NCBI RefSeq assembly: GCF_003576645.1
Contig: NC_044922.1
Location: 27,101,231 to 27,165,230, forward strand
Source: Ipomoea triloba
Lineage: Eukaryota; Streptophyta; Magnoliopsida; Solanales; Convolvulaceae
Direction of reading: 5' to 3'
DNA length: 64,000 nt
Shown: in pieces, positions 21,565-32,327 of the stretch
Position numbering within the stretch: position 1 is the first letter of the stretch
How the letters are laid out: each line of letters begins with the position of its first letter
The notes under the pieces: model-generated
Seen by the model: the letters and a program-made list of their open reading frames with translations, nothing else
Database searches by the model: none
What the model was told of the DNA's origin: nothing
Translations under genes and position numbers: made by a program

Positions 21565-21807
21565 CTAAAAGGAATTCCAACAACTCATTTGGGGTCCTCT
21601 AAAATCATTGTGCCACCACCCTTTCTGACCTAGGCTCGCAAAGAAATTAGCACATTTGTTACCTTCCCTGAACACATACTTAAAAATCATGTCGTCAAAT
21701 TCTGAAACAAAGAACTTACAATCCGAAATGAAAGTAATGGCAAAGTCACAAGTGCCCAAACCTTCACTCATCACTTTAACCACAGCTTCGAAATCAAGTT
21801 TTACCAC
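21565..21807 (-). pseudogene. RNase H (RVT_3)-like LINE scrap
   Basis: An 80-codon minus-strand frame contains LDFEAVVKVMSEG, an SDCKF phrase matching the ESDC second-Asp motif, and REGNKCANFFASLGQKGW matching the RxxNxxAdxLA-lg tail of plant RVT_3 domains. The N-terminal FDGa block is absent. It resembles a different LINE lineage from the 16.9-kb copy, since the shared motifs differ at most other residues. Confidence 0.6.
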
Positions 21808-23463
21808 CAGACATAAATATTATAAATATTTTTAGTCTAATAACATTAGCTGAATCAGACATAAAATGGGTGGTACATGAGAAGAATTTTATTTTTTAAA
21901 AGTATATTTATTATTTTTATGTACTATTAATTATTGGGTTGTATATATTTTTCAGTATATTCGCCGCCACTGCGCCACAATTGTTGTATATTGATCTTTT
22001 AAAAAGTATTTTCTTTTTGTGGATAAGATTGAACTATTCTTCCCAATAAAATCAAGATGAGTCTGTCACGTACGTAGTACTAGATTCTGATATGTTATCT
22101 TCCTAGTTAAGGTTTAAGGTGGTGCATGTATGTACCCACCAATTTTTACCCAATAATCCATCTATTCGCCGCGGTCGCATACCAATTTCTTTCATACATT
22201 TATAATTCGATGAATTGTCATATTTGATAAAATAGTTAGCTTATCAATTAATTTTAACTTATTTGATCGATCACTATTAGTTATTTAACTTATTAAAAAA
22301 TAAATATAAGTGTTTTGTTAATTAATTTTTGTAACTTTACCTTGCTAAAATTCAAAAAACTGTTCAAATCAATTTTTCCAATTAGCTTTTTGAGAAAATA
22401 AATTATACCAAAAAAGTATCAGCTAACAACTAATTTACCAAATACATTTCTACAATTCGCTAATGTTATCAACTAGTTATACACTGTAACCCAATTAGCT
22501 AACAACTATCTACCAAACAGGGTTGTGTGTTAAATGATTTAATTTTTTTAAATATTAGGATTCAAATCATGTACTAATGAAGCTATTAGTGTTGGGTGTC
22601 ACTTAGAGAGCGAGTCTAGAATTGCTATGCAAATATAAGAAATAAAGTACTACTTTCGCCACCAATTATAACTCTTAGCGTGATAATAAGCATTTGATCT
22701 TGATAGCTAGCGAAGCAAAGTTATGTACTGTGAATCTAGTTGGCCCAATCTTCTCTTAAAAATTAATATAAAAATTTCTTTAAAAATAATTAATTTAAAA
22801 TTATAATGGCACTAAATTTATTAACAACTCAATCATGGATGGCTCGTGTTCGTAACACAAAGATTGTAAACTTTTTTTTTTCTTTTGAAATATTCATGAT
22901 TCTTTACAATGTAGTATCTTTTCTATATTTTTCCAACATTAAAGTCCAAAAAATCTAAGCCTCATCACAGAGGTTCAAATAATGCACTTAATTTATGTAT
23001 GTACATAAATAATATAGGGAGTAGTTTTTTATTTATAGTCCACACAGTTGTGCTGATCATAAATCATAGAATAATGATCCCGTATTATATTCTCCCATCA
23101 AAATTTGGTGATGACCGATGATTCTTATATTTGTATAAGAAAGTAAAATTACGCATTCACTACTAATCATACCTTTTGACTTACTAAGAAGCACTTACAT
23201 CTATAGGTGTACATGTAAATGACAACAAGCTAAGGTTTCTTGTTAACTGGTGGGAAGCAAGCAAGCAGAAAGATGATGAACAAACAAAACTCCATGCAAA
23301 GCTCATGATGAGACCTATCAAACTATTCATTCGACTCCTCACAAGAAACCCACATCTCATCAACCTCTACTTTAACACTCCACGCATCTATTTATTATCT
23401 TCCTTTATACATAAAGCTGTCCGTCAAATCAAACCCACTAAAAGTAGTCTAAAAGTTAGCAGC
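21808..23463. other. Intergenic upstream of the P450 gene
   Basis: AT-rich; holds the second AGCTTTTTGAGAAA MITE. No other gene seen. The final 160 bp contain an upstream ATG at 23305 in frame with the P450 (see that entry). Confidence 0.5.
22203..22528. mobile_element. AGCTTTTTGAGAAA MITE family, copy 2
   Basis: It shares ordered phrases with 5905-6135 (AGCTTTTTGAGAAA, CAGCTAACAACTAATTTACCAAATA, TTTCTACAATTCGCTAATG, ATCAACTAGT). The ends GTTAGCTTATCAATTA and TTAGCTAACAACTATC are partly complementary. Confidence 0.5.
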
Positions 23464-26400
23464 ATGGAAACGTTGGCGTTAGCTTTGGGTGTAATAATGT
23501 TGTCCTGGGTTTTTATCCACAGGGTGTCGCAGAGAAAAGGCGGCGGCGGCGGGCCCAGAAGCTGGCCGGTGATTGGGGCGAGCGTGGAGCAGTTGGTGAA
23601 CTATGGGCGCATGCACGACTGGCTGGTCGGTTATTTGGCCAAGTCTACCTCGGTGGTTGTCCCAATGCCCTTCACCACATACACTTATATTGCCCATCCG
23701 GACAACGTTGAACATGTTCTCAAGACCAACTTTCCTAATTATCCTAAGGTTTGGTTTTTCCCATCTCCATTATCCATACACTTCATTTGTTTGTGTGACC
23801 ACAGTGGCTGAAAAAATCGCTAGGACTTCTCGAGCACTTGGAGAGTGTCTAGTGCCTAGGGCGCTTAGGTGGGGATTAATCGACACTTATGTGTCCGTGT
23901 ATTTTTTTTTAATTTGTTTAAGTATTTTTAATTTTTTAAAGGCTAATAATTATAAATTATATAATGCTTTAATAGTTAATACTAAAATATTAAATATTAA
24001 CTTAAAAAATATCTAGAGTTTGTACAATTTAGGTTTATTTAGCTCAAAATGATGTTGTTTTGAGTGAAATAACTCATTAAAAAAAAAAAAAGAACAATAG
24101 TTAATCGGCCTAGTCGGTGCCTAGGAGGTCTAGTCGGCACCTAGGAGGCCAGGCGGTCTGTGCTTAGGCGGTCGCCTAGTCGACCAGTCACCTAGACCAC
24201 CATTTAAGGTAATAGGTATCCTATACTAGTCGACTGACGCCTAGCGTCTATGTGGAATTTTTGCAACATTGGTGACCACGGAAACTCGCAGCCACTACTG
24301 AAAATGCGAGGTAAATATTACATTATGACCTTAGCCGGTAAATTAGAGGACTGAGAAATATAAATCAGTCTGGGTTGTGCATAACTGACTGGTTTAAACC
24401 AGAGACCAGACTGCTTCTGCTGAAAATTAAATTTATAATATTATGGTTACAAGTAAAAAATTGAGTTACTTTACTAGGTTGCTCTTGTTCAATTCTTTTC
24501 TTCTTCTATTTTTTTTTTTTTAAAAAATTTGCCTTTATTCTATTTTCTCTGATCTGATCGGAGTATATGTTCCATCATTTTTTGCTTTTCCTTTGTCACT
24601 TTCATTCTCTTTTTTGACTACCAGCCCACAGCTAGCTCTATCCTACTTTAATTATTATTGTTGTTGAAAAAGAGTTTTCGCACTTTTAGTTCCATGTTAC
24701 GATTATTGTAGTGTTATCTCATATTTGGTAATTGATTTTTAATTTAGTAATTAATTTTGGTGTTTCCGGTGAGCTATTAAAGTTCCACTGTTTAAAATCT
24801 GCATTCTTTAATTTTCTTTCAAAAAACAAAAATCTGCATTCTTGGCCATTATATAAAGGCAAAATAGTTTTAGCAATAGTGTCTTCTTTTTTTTTTCTTT
24901 TTTTTTTTTTTCAATGAATCCAGGCTTAATACTATGAGCAAAATTTTGCATGGGAGGTCCGCAGGAGAGGAAGATAAGGTTTTAAAAAAAAGGTTAAAGG
25001 ATCGGATGATAAAATAGAAAATAAAATAGCTTAATACCATGGGGGGTTAGTAATAGATATTCCCTTTACAGGGGGAACAGGTCATTCTCAAGAACATTAT
25101 ATTGTTCTTGGAAATAAAAGTCATTACCAAACAAGGGAATATGCTTGTTCCCAAGAATGCTATTTCATTCCAGACCAGCTATTCTGTGAACTAAACGTGT
25201 GGTAAAATTACAAATTTTGGAAGTCAATTGATCAAATTTGAGATGGCTACTATTACCATATATATCATATATATGTCAAGTACAGTACTATCTATGGTGG
25301 TGAGTGCTGACCAAAAACATAGTTTATGTATAAGGGACTTGTATGTTATCTCTAACTTTTCCCTTTGTCCTTTGTTAATTAATCTATTCTTCTTTTTTCT
25401 TTCTTTCTTTCTTTCTTTAATTTTGACACTTCTCTTTTGCTTCTTTTTTTTTCCCACTTTCAAGACTTTACTTTGTACCATCTTTTTTCTTTTTTGGTAA
25501 AATGAAAGCTAAATTATATTAATTTGGTTGCATTAGGGTGAAGTGTACCATTCATATATGGAAGTTTTGCTTGGAGATGGCATCTTTAATGCAGATGGTG
25601 AGCTATGGAGGAAGCAAAGAAAGACTGCAAGCTTGGAATTTGCTTCCAAGAACTTGAGGGATTTCAGCACTGTAGTCTTCAGAGATTATAGCCTCAAACT
25701 CTTCACAATTCTAACCCAAGCTTCTATCCTAAATCAACAAGTTGACATGCAAGTAAATTGTTAAAAATAAGCATTTTTATTTATTAATTCTTTTGTCGGG
25801 AAAACCCTACCGTGCCAATAATATCAAGTATAGGTTGTGTCAGTACTATCGGCACATGGCACTAGTACCAGGTACAACGATGTGTATTATTTTTGTTGTA
25901 CCAAGTACTATTAGCATGTTCCAATAGTACTTAGTAACATGTTTACCAATAGTACTCAGTATATTTGACCGTACCTGGTATTATTGGCACTGGTGCAATA
26001 GAAAGATCTATCTTTTACACATAAATTTAATATGTTGGCATAAAGTCTAAACTTTTTTCTGAGTTTTTTTATATTAGTCCTTTTGTCGAGAAAGCATACA
26101 ATGCCAATAGTATCAAGTACAGCCTATACCAATACTTTTGACACTAGTACTAGGTACACCGATATCTGTCTGAATATGTATTAAGCACTAGTACTAGGTA
26201 CGAATATTTATAGTATACATTACTATTGGTAAACATGTTGATAGTACCTAGTACTAGGTATAGCAATGTATACTATTTTTGTTGTGTCGGGTACTATCAA
26301 CATGATTACAAATAGTACTTAGTATATGTTCGGGGTGCACTGTATATGGTCGTACCTGGTATTATTGGTACCGGTGCGATAGAAAAATTTGTATTTTATA

Positions 26401-28458
26401 CATAAATTTAATCTATTGGTATAAGGTCTAAACTTTTACCTTTGGGTTTTTTTGGTAGGATTTGCTAATGAGGATGACTTTGGACTCTATATGCAAGGTG
26501 GGATTTGGGGTAGAAATAGGAACATTGGCTCCAAATTTGCCAGAAAATAGGTTTGCAAAGGCATTTGATGCAGCCAACATTATTGTGACTCTGAGATTCA
26601 TAGACCCATTGTGGAAAATCAAGAAATTTCTGAATGTAGGATCTGAAGCCATTCTTGATCAGAGCATCAGAACCATTGATGACTTCACTTATGCTGTCAT
26701 CAGGAAAAGAAAGGCAGAGATTGAGGAAACTCAGAAGACTGAGAAATCAGTGAGTTAAAAAAAAAAAAAACAAACAAACAAACATTTTTTTTCTTCAAAC
26801 CTTAAACTTTTTTTGTTGTTTCGACCTTTGAATTATCTGTATGATCGAGCAGATGAAACATGACATATTGTCGAGATTCATTGAGTTAGGCAAGGACCCT
26901 GAGAACAACATGAATGACAAAAGCCTAAGGGACATTGTCCTGAACTTTGTGATCGCGGGGCGTGACACGACTGCAACGACTCTCTCTTGGGCTATTTACA
27001 TGATCATTACACACGAAGATGTTGCGGAGAAGCTGCGGTCCGAGCTGGAATCGGTCGAGGAAATGCGGGCGAAAGAGGAGAATGTTAGTTTGCATCAGTA
27101 CAGTTCTGATGATCCTGAGTCACTGAACAAAAGAGCAATTCAGTTTGCAGGGCTATTGAACTATGATACATTGGCAAAACTTTACTATCTGCATTCTGTT
27201 GTAACCGAGACGCTTCGCCTCTACCCTGCGGTTCCACAGGTCAGGTTAAACTTTTAGCTGAAACATGACACATATTTTCGTTTGGTATCAGGGCAGGGTT
27301 GAGGTTTTAGCTGAGACGGGACACGTCTTGTTTTGTAGGACCCGAAGGGGATTTTGGAGGACGATGTTTTGCCGGATGGGACTAGGGTGAAAGCTGGGGG
27401 GATGGTGACATATGTGCCATATTCAATGGGAAGAATGGAGTACAATTGGGGACCTGATGCAGCTTCTTTCAAGCCTGAGAGATGGCTCAAGGATGGGGTT
27501 TTCCAGAGTGCATCTCCATTCAAGTTCACTGCATTTCAGGCAAGATAACTATTCCCCGAAAACTTATTATTAGCCATCTTGCTTTGAGCCAATCAGTTTA
27601 GGGGTGATTTTGGGTTGAGTTCGAGTTCAACTTGCACCCAATCATAATTAGTATAGTTGAAAAAATTTCAGGTTTAGATTTTTTAGGCCTGAAAACCAAA
27701 CTGAAATATAGAGAAAGTGTGTCGGGTTCCAATCAGTACTAAATCATGTTCGGGTTACTAAACTCGAAATTTTGCTAGATCGAAAAATTTTAATAGTCAC
27801 ATGTTTGTTATGTCCTTTAATAGACAATTAGTTGTCAATTATTATTAGAAGTTGGCATTGACAATTCATACTTTGGATATATATTATGTTCGGTTATTGG
27901 GTCTAGTTTGAATAAAAATCCTTTGCTCGATACCTAAACTAATTTAAGCTATTTTGTACTAGAGTGAATTTAGGTAGTCTAATCGGATTCTATATCCGGG
28001 CATTCAAAATTCGGGTCGAATCCGATTACATTTCGGGTTAAACCCAAAATATGTCCACGCCAACGATCAGCGATGGATAACCTAGGTTTGTTTACTTTAT
28101 TGTGGTCATTTGTCAACTAGGATCATAAGGCGCTGGCCTTTGGATAGTGGCTAGCTTCGAGTTACCCTCGTCATACAAGAAAATTATTCCCCAAGAAGAT
28201 GACTCTAGCTCAAAACTTGAAGAAATCCCAATAAATTTGACATTTTTTTTTTCTTTTTTGGTGCAGGCTGGGCCAAGAATATGCCTGGGAAAGGACTCAG
28301 CTTATCTGCAAATGAAGATGGCACTTGCAATTCTGTGCAGATTCTTTAAGTTCAAGCTGGTTGAAGGCCATTCAGTGGAGTATAGAATGATGACAGTTTT
28401 GTCCATGGCTCATGGACTCAAGCTCACAGTTTCACCAAGAACTAACAATCCTGCATAG
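23464..28458 (+). CDS. CYP704B1: Cytochrome P450, CYP704B1 type (long-chain fatty acid omega-hydroxylase)
   Basis: Six exons: 23464-23748, 25537-25752, 26459-26749, 26853-27239, 27339-27539 and 28267-28458, encoding 523 residues with every junction in frame at phase 0. Marks of a microsomal P450: an N-terminal hydrophobic anchor (about residues 3-20), a short glycine run, GPRSWPVIG, the I-helix AGRDTT (299-304), ETLR of the K helix (383-386), FKPERW, and the heme loop FQAGPRICLG with Cys466. Conserved phrases such as MPFTTYTYIA and YHSYMEVLLGDGIFN, and the length, match CYP704B1. That enzyme hydroxylates long-chain fatty acids for sporopollenin and pollen exine in anther tapetum (Arabidopsis, and CYP704B2 in rice). 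An in-frame ATG at 23305 would add 53 residues; family length favours 23464. Intron 5 (27540-28266) starts with GC rather than GT. Intron 1 holds a MITE. Confidence 0.93.
23803..24271 (+). mobile_element. CGCCTAGG-rich hAT-like MITE, copy 2, inside P450 intron 1
   Basis: Flanked by GTGACCAC (23795-23802 and 24272-24279), an exact 8-bp duplication. Starts AGTGGCTGAAAAAATCGC and ends TTTTTGCAACATTG. The interior aligns with copy 1 (14260-14810), including the CTCAAAATGATGTTGTTTTGAG centre, but many CCTAGG words have drifted. It sits 55 bp after exon 1 of the P450 in the same orientation. Confidence 0.8.
25790..26440. repeat. Tandem duplication within P450 intron 2
   Basis: Two diverged direct copies (about 25790-26057 and 26078-26440) share, in order, CCAATA(A/G)TATCAAGTA, ACTAGTACTAGGTAC-like words, GTACCTGGTATTATTGG, CATAAATTTAAT and GGT(A/C)TAA. 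Each copy is itself rich in AGTACTA / GGTACC words. It accounts for most of the intron. Confidence 0.65.
27540..28266 (+). other. GC-AG intron of the P450 gene
   Basis: Exon 5 ends TTTCAG and the next bases are GCAAGA. The exon after it begins behind TGCAG, with the protein reading F-Q-A-G-P-R across the join, which is the invariant heme-loop order. No GT near the exon end keeps the frame and the motif. GC donors are a known minor class and usually show CAG before GCAAG, as here. Confidence 0.85.
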
Positions 28459-29035
28459 TTCTGCTACCTTGTTTTCCCTATACAGTAAATGTAATTGGTA
28501 TGTTTTCAGTGAAATAATAATATTACTGCAACCCCATGCACATACAAAAATTACATGTTAAACTAATTACCCATTAAATTCCCGAGGAAATAATTTTAGG
28601 GGATGTGTTTGGCGTACGTGAGAAAGTAATAAACGTGTTTGATAAGGAGTATTACTCAAAAAACATGACCATTAAATTTCTTAAAATGTTTTTAGAGCAT
28701 TTGGTTAGTTTAAATTTTTCGAGGAATTCATTTTTTTTCCAATATATACATGCAAACAAAAAAAAAATATCCTACTCAAATGCAAATATAACTTTTAATT
28801 TTGCTATTGCCAAATATATGGCATAAGAAGTAAACATAGAACACATGTGAATTGGTCCATAAAATAGTTAGGCAATAGCCAATAGGGGTAGTTTCAAGTT
28901 AAAACAATCAATACCTAGGTAAAATGTATAGATTAATCTCATTCATCCATATAAGTTGATCAAAGCTCAAAGTGCAGAACTTCTTTCTTTCTTTTGTTCG
29001 TTGGTTGTATATGGCATTTGGTAGTACACCGCTAA
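28459..29035. other. 3' flank of the P450 gene
   Basis: AT-rich; an AATAATAATATT stretch near 28516 could serve in polyadenylation. No gene. Confidence 0.4.
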
Positions 29036-29620
29036 CATAAATTATTCATTATTTAATCTTTATATTATTTCAATCATTTAATATGTTTTTGCACATGGCC
29101 TATAAAAAAGACCAATACAATTTATATGTTTACAAATAACACTAATTAAAAAATATATTAAATACACAAATTATTAAATAGTGTTAACGAAACCATTAAA
29201 TAGGTAAAATGGATTAGAAAGATATAAAAATAAAATTTTTCCAATAAATATTTTCTCCATTTTAGTCATCAGTTAATTAGTTCATAATCCGATCCTAATA
29301 TATATTAATTCGGTTTCAATTCAAGAAAGTAAGGGGTTGTCAATGGCTTTCAAGACTTCCTGTTATCATTTCTTGCACCTTCATCTTCATTGAGGTTAAT
29401 TTGTGCTTAAACTTTTGGCAACCCCGCACCGCCGCTCGTGAATACCAATTCAGCCGTAGTAGAATTCCGGTTTTCTATTTCTTTGTCACCTTCTTCTTCA
29501 TAGCCTTTTATGCTTAAAATCTTTGCAACGTCCAGCACCGCCGCTCGTGAATACCAAATTGCGCCATAGTCTGGAGCTGGTTGACGTAGTCCACGTTCAA
29601 GAATCAACAAGCAATAAGAA

Positions 29621-30169
29621 ATGGCTAATCCCGAGGAGATAATAATGGCTGATGAACTCCTCGAAGCACTGTATGATGATGGACCTGCCGCCCCCGCCCC
29701 TGCTCCGGCTCCGGCGGTGGCCGCCCCCGCCCCTGCTCCGGCTCCGGCGGTGGCCGCCCCGCCGCCGGAAAGGCACCTTATCAAAATACACTATTACGGG
29801 AACATTTACGATAATATTGAGATACAGAACAACGACTATGTTGATCCTTATCACTGGAGAGCAACTGGAGGCTCATCAACCAGGAGGTCCTACAGGTGTA
29901 TATCGACTGATTGCCCGGCAAAAAAGCGAGTTGATCGTGATGAAAATGGCACATTGTTTTGCGTTGTATACTACGGGGACAGGCATGACCATGCCCCCGG
30001 TGAGGAGAGGGGCCCCAGACCCTGGCTCCGAGGAGCTGGAAGGCAGAACCAGGGTGGGCTCCGAGGAGCTGGAAGGCAGAACCAGGGTGGGCTCCGAGGA
30101 GCTGGAAGGCAGAACCAAGGTCGGAGTGATGAACAGAGGCGGCCGTGGCTCCAGTACAGAGGCGGATGA
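29621..30169 (+). CDS. WRKY-type zinc-finger protein lacking the WRKYGQK core (copy A)
   Basis: A 182-codon intronless frame. Residues about 22-50 are Ala-Pro repeats coded by a 33-bp duplicated unit. Residues 73-127 align with a WRKY domain: DPYHWRATGG stands where other members have a WRKYGQK strand, followed by RSYRC, CPAKKRVDR, a strand FCVVYYG, and HDHAP. The zinc ligands fit C93-X4-C98-X23-H122-X-H124, the exact spacing of many WRKY fingers. Only Trp, Arg and one Gly of the heptad survive, so specific W-box binding is doubtful. The C-terminus carries three 11-residue repeats LRGAGRQNQGG. GC-rich codons set it apart from its surroundings. It could be a functional divergent DNA-binding protein, a transposon-carried fragment, or decaying. 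The start ATG is conserved with copy B. Confidence 0.6.
   Translation: MANPEEIIMADELLEALYDDGPAAPAPAPAPAVAAPAPAPAPAVAAPPPERHLIKIHYYGNIYDNIEIQNNDYVDPYHWRATGGSSTRRSYRCISTDCPAKKRVDRDENGTLFCVVYYGDRHDHAPGEERGPRPWLRGAGRQNQGGLRGAGRQNQGGLRGAGRQNQGRSDEQRRPWLQYRGG
29685..29757. repeat. 33-bp Ala-Pro coding repeat, two copies
   Basis: GCCCCTGCTCCGGCTCCGG followed by CGGTGGCCGCC occurs twice in a row. Copy B of the gene has a shorter, related pair. Confidence 0.8.
30028..30130. repeat. 33-bp tandem repeat, three copies, coding LRGAGRQNQGG
   Basis: GAGCTGGAAGGCAGAACCA recurs with period 33 at the 3' end of the zinc-finger frame. The copies are almost identical and keep the frame. Confidence 0.9.
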
Positions 30170-30180
30170 TCGGAGAGGCT

Positions 30181-30858
30181 GATTTAGGTAATACACTTTT
30201 TGATTTTGGAAGCTGTTTGATTTCAAATGGAACTGCGAGGCTGTTACAACAACTCACTATTGATTTCACTAGTCTTTAGGATAGCTGTAGTATATGATAT
30301 GGATTTCAGAGGCTAGCTATTGTACTTTCAAGAATTCACTTTCTTGGTAAAATAGGTGCATATAAATTTTATTGTATGCTTGATATACTTCATTGCATCA
30401 TTAAATAGTTGAAGCAGAAAATTCTTCACTATGAAGCATAAAACTAAATGCATTTTGAGACAAATGGGTTGCCTGGAATACTTACATATGACCTTTAATT
30501 TGCTCCATTAGACCATAGTTCTGTTTGCAATATTGACTATTGGAGTTTTGAATCAGAGATTTATGACATTATTTGTTAAATCAAGCTCCTTGTTCACTCT
30601 TAACTGTATTTGCTTTGTAAATTAAATGATTCATGCTTGGCTGTTTTCATTTTAAAATAAATTGTACTTTTCTATTTTTTCTAGTGAAGATTCTAAAACT
30701 GCAATGCATTAGAGTTGTTTTAAAACTGCCAGCAATTGTTTGAGTGGAAAATTAAGTGTGAAACTGTCAAACCTCTTGGATATCCTATTGCTATTTACAT
30801 ACTCTAACACCTTCTTGTTGTTGTAACTTTATTGTAGGTTCTTATGTGGTGGAAACAG
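30181..30858. other. Spacer in duplication copy A
   Basis: AT-rich, without a recognisable gene. It may hold 3' untranslated sequence of the zinc-finger gene. No counterpart of it is seen in copy B. Confidence 0.4.
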
Positions 30859-30887
30859 TGGGATTCAAGTGTTTATGGATCTGAAAT
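30859..30887. repeat. 29-bp direct repeat, left copy
   Basis: TGGGATTCAAGTGTTTATGG and the 9 bases after it are identical to 31916-31944. The two copies bracket the SR-factor fragment. Confidence 0.9.
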
Positions 30888-30943
30888 ATAATACTTTCTA
30901 GATCATAGGCCCCTTCTACTTTCTAGACTAAACTGATACGGAC

Positions 30944-31760
30944 TATATATATAATACTATGCCGTATGCTTCTGAACTTCCTCTTCTCTCAATCTCTCGT
31001 CGCTTCTTTCTCTGAACATCCAGCGCTCCCTCCTACTATTCTGCTTCTCTCGCTTAAGGTATTTTTATTGCTCCATTTTTATTTTTATTTGAGTTTCTGC
31101 GGAACAAAAATTGGAATCCTGGAGTGCTTTCGTTGTATCTGAAACTTCCTGTCTGGCAATTATTGATTTCAGTAGAACAAAAATGTAATTCGTTTCTTTT
31201 CGTTTGCATTTTTCAATATAGTTTTGCTGTCTTTCTTGATTATTTTTGTTTGTTTGTTTCTTCTCGATTTGCCATGGACGGATGGTTAAACAAAGAAATT
31301 GGGAGAAATAAAACCCTGCTCTTTAGGGTTTTGCCTACAGCGTTCATTTTTTATACTTTTTTTTTTTTTTTCTCCTCTTTAATACGCAGTGCATGAAGAA
31401 ACGATGCCTTAGTTTTTCATTGTCTCTGGGCATGTATTTCTTTCTATTTTCGCAATATAAAACCTTTTTTTAATAAAAAATATATCGGGCTTATTTTGAA
31501 TGCTGTGGTTTTAAAGAATATTGTTTTAAAAAAAAAAGTAATATTTGGGATCTTTTTGATTTATTCAATTTTTCTAGTAAACTTTTCAGGTCACTTGCCA
31601 CTTAGAATACTTATTTTAAAATGATTTTAAAGACTTTTCACCAAGTATGACAAATTTGCTGATGGTTTCAGGTGTGATGGGTCGTTTAAGCAGGACCATT
31701 TATGTTGGCAATCTCCCTGGAGATACCCGGGAGAGAGAAGTTGAAGATTTGTTTTACAAG
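30944..31760 (+). pseudogene. Fragment of an SR splicing factor gene (SR34a/ASF-like): promoter, leader exon and first coding exon
   Basis: A TATA run (30944-30954) is followed by a pyrimidine-rich leader exon ending CTTAAG at 31058, then a 613-bp GT-AG intron. An exon from 31672 has its ATG at 31677 and 28 codons ([20 protein letters not shown], then EVEDLFYK) ending at a GT donor at 31760. This is the start of the first RRM of ASF/SF2-type SR proteins; IYVGNL is RNP2. A leader intron before the ATG is usual for plant SR genes. The next exon (RNP1 region) is absent before the repeat at 31916, so it cannot make an SR protein. Its promoter may still be active. Confidence 0.8.
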
Positions 31761-31915
31761 GTTGCTTTTTCGTTTTATGAAATGATAAAAGCATACTTAT
31801 GGTCCTGATGTACATGGCTTTCTATAAGGGCTATTCATATTTCAGTCCTCACTTGTATTTTGCAGTATTCTGTTTCCTTGTACATTTTTGACATGAGGTG
31901 CTTACTGGGATTCAA

Positions 31916-31944
31916 GTGTTTATGGATCTGAAATTAAGAGTACA
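31916..31944. repeat. 29-bp direct repeat, right copy
   Basis: Identical to 30859-30887. Confidence 0.9.
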
Positions 31945-32044
31945 GAGGATCATGTCTTGTCTGCTTTGAGACGCCATTCATTAGTTAAACTCCCAAAATA
32001 TATTGATACTTGTGGTTTTATGTATGTATTATTATGTTTTTATA

Positions 32045-32327
32045 AATTTTGTATAGTATAAACGTAGGCCTTAAATAGGCTCAAAACCTATTTATATAAG
32101 TTCAAAGTCTTATTTAAATAGGTTCAAAAGCCTATTTAATACCTATTTTAAAGCCTTTTTAAAGGCCTATATATTATATAGGCCTTTAAACAGGCTTTCA
32201 GGCCAGGCCTTTCGAAGGCCCAGGCTCAGGCCTTATATTTTCAGGCCTACTATGAAGCATGCATACAGGCTCAGGCCCAGGCCTAAATATGCAAAGCCTG
32301 GCCTGGCCTGGCCTATTTTCATCCCTA
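32045..32327. mobile_element. AGGCCT-rich hAT-like terminal fragment
   Basis: Repeated TTTAAATAGG, AGGCCTATTTAA and CAGGCCCAGGCC words are followed by GCCTGGCCTGGCCTGGCC and the terminus TATTTTCATCCCTAG. Read in reverse this starts CTAGGGATGAAAATAGGCC, a common form of plant hAT-type MITE ends. The other end is not identified. Confidence 0.45.

Larger units (their letters stand above)
29036..30180. repeat. Segmental duplication, copy A, left module
   Basis: From 29036 the sequence aligns with 36155 onward: ATTATTCATTATTTAATC, then GCACAT(G/C)GCCTATAAAAAAG, TTAGTCATCAGTTAATTAG, the leader with CACCGCCGCTCGTGAATACC, and the first 100 codons of the zinc-finger gene. Copy A lacks about 385 bp present in copy B (36206-36590). 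It has an extra tandem copy of a roughly 115-bp leader unit (29358-29476 and 29477-29590). Confidence 0.85.

Noticed and set aside
29407..29854. Minus-strand Gly/Ala-rich and Arg/Gly-rich frames over the zinc-finger gene
   Set aside because: They are mirror readings of the 33-bp Ala-Pro coding repeat; the plus frame has the conserved domain and is shared with copy B.
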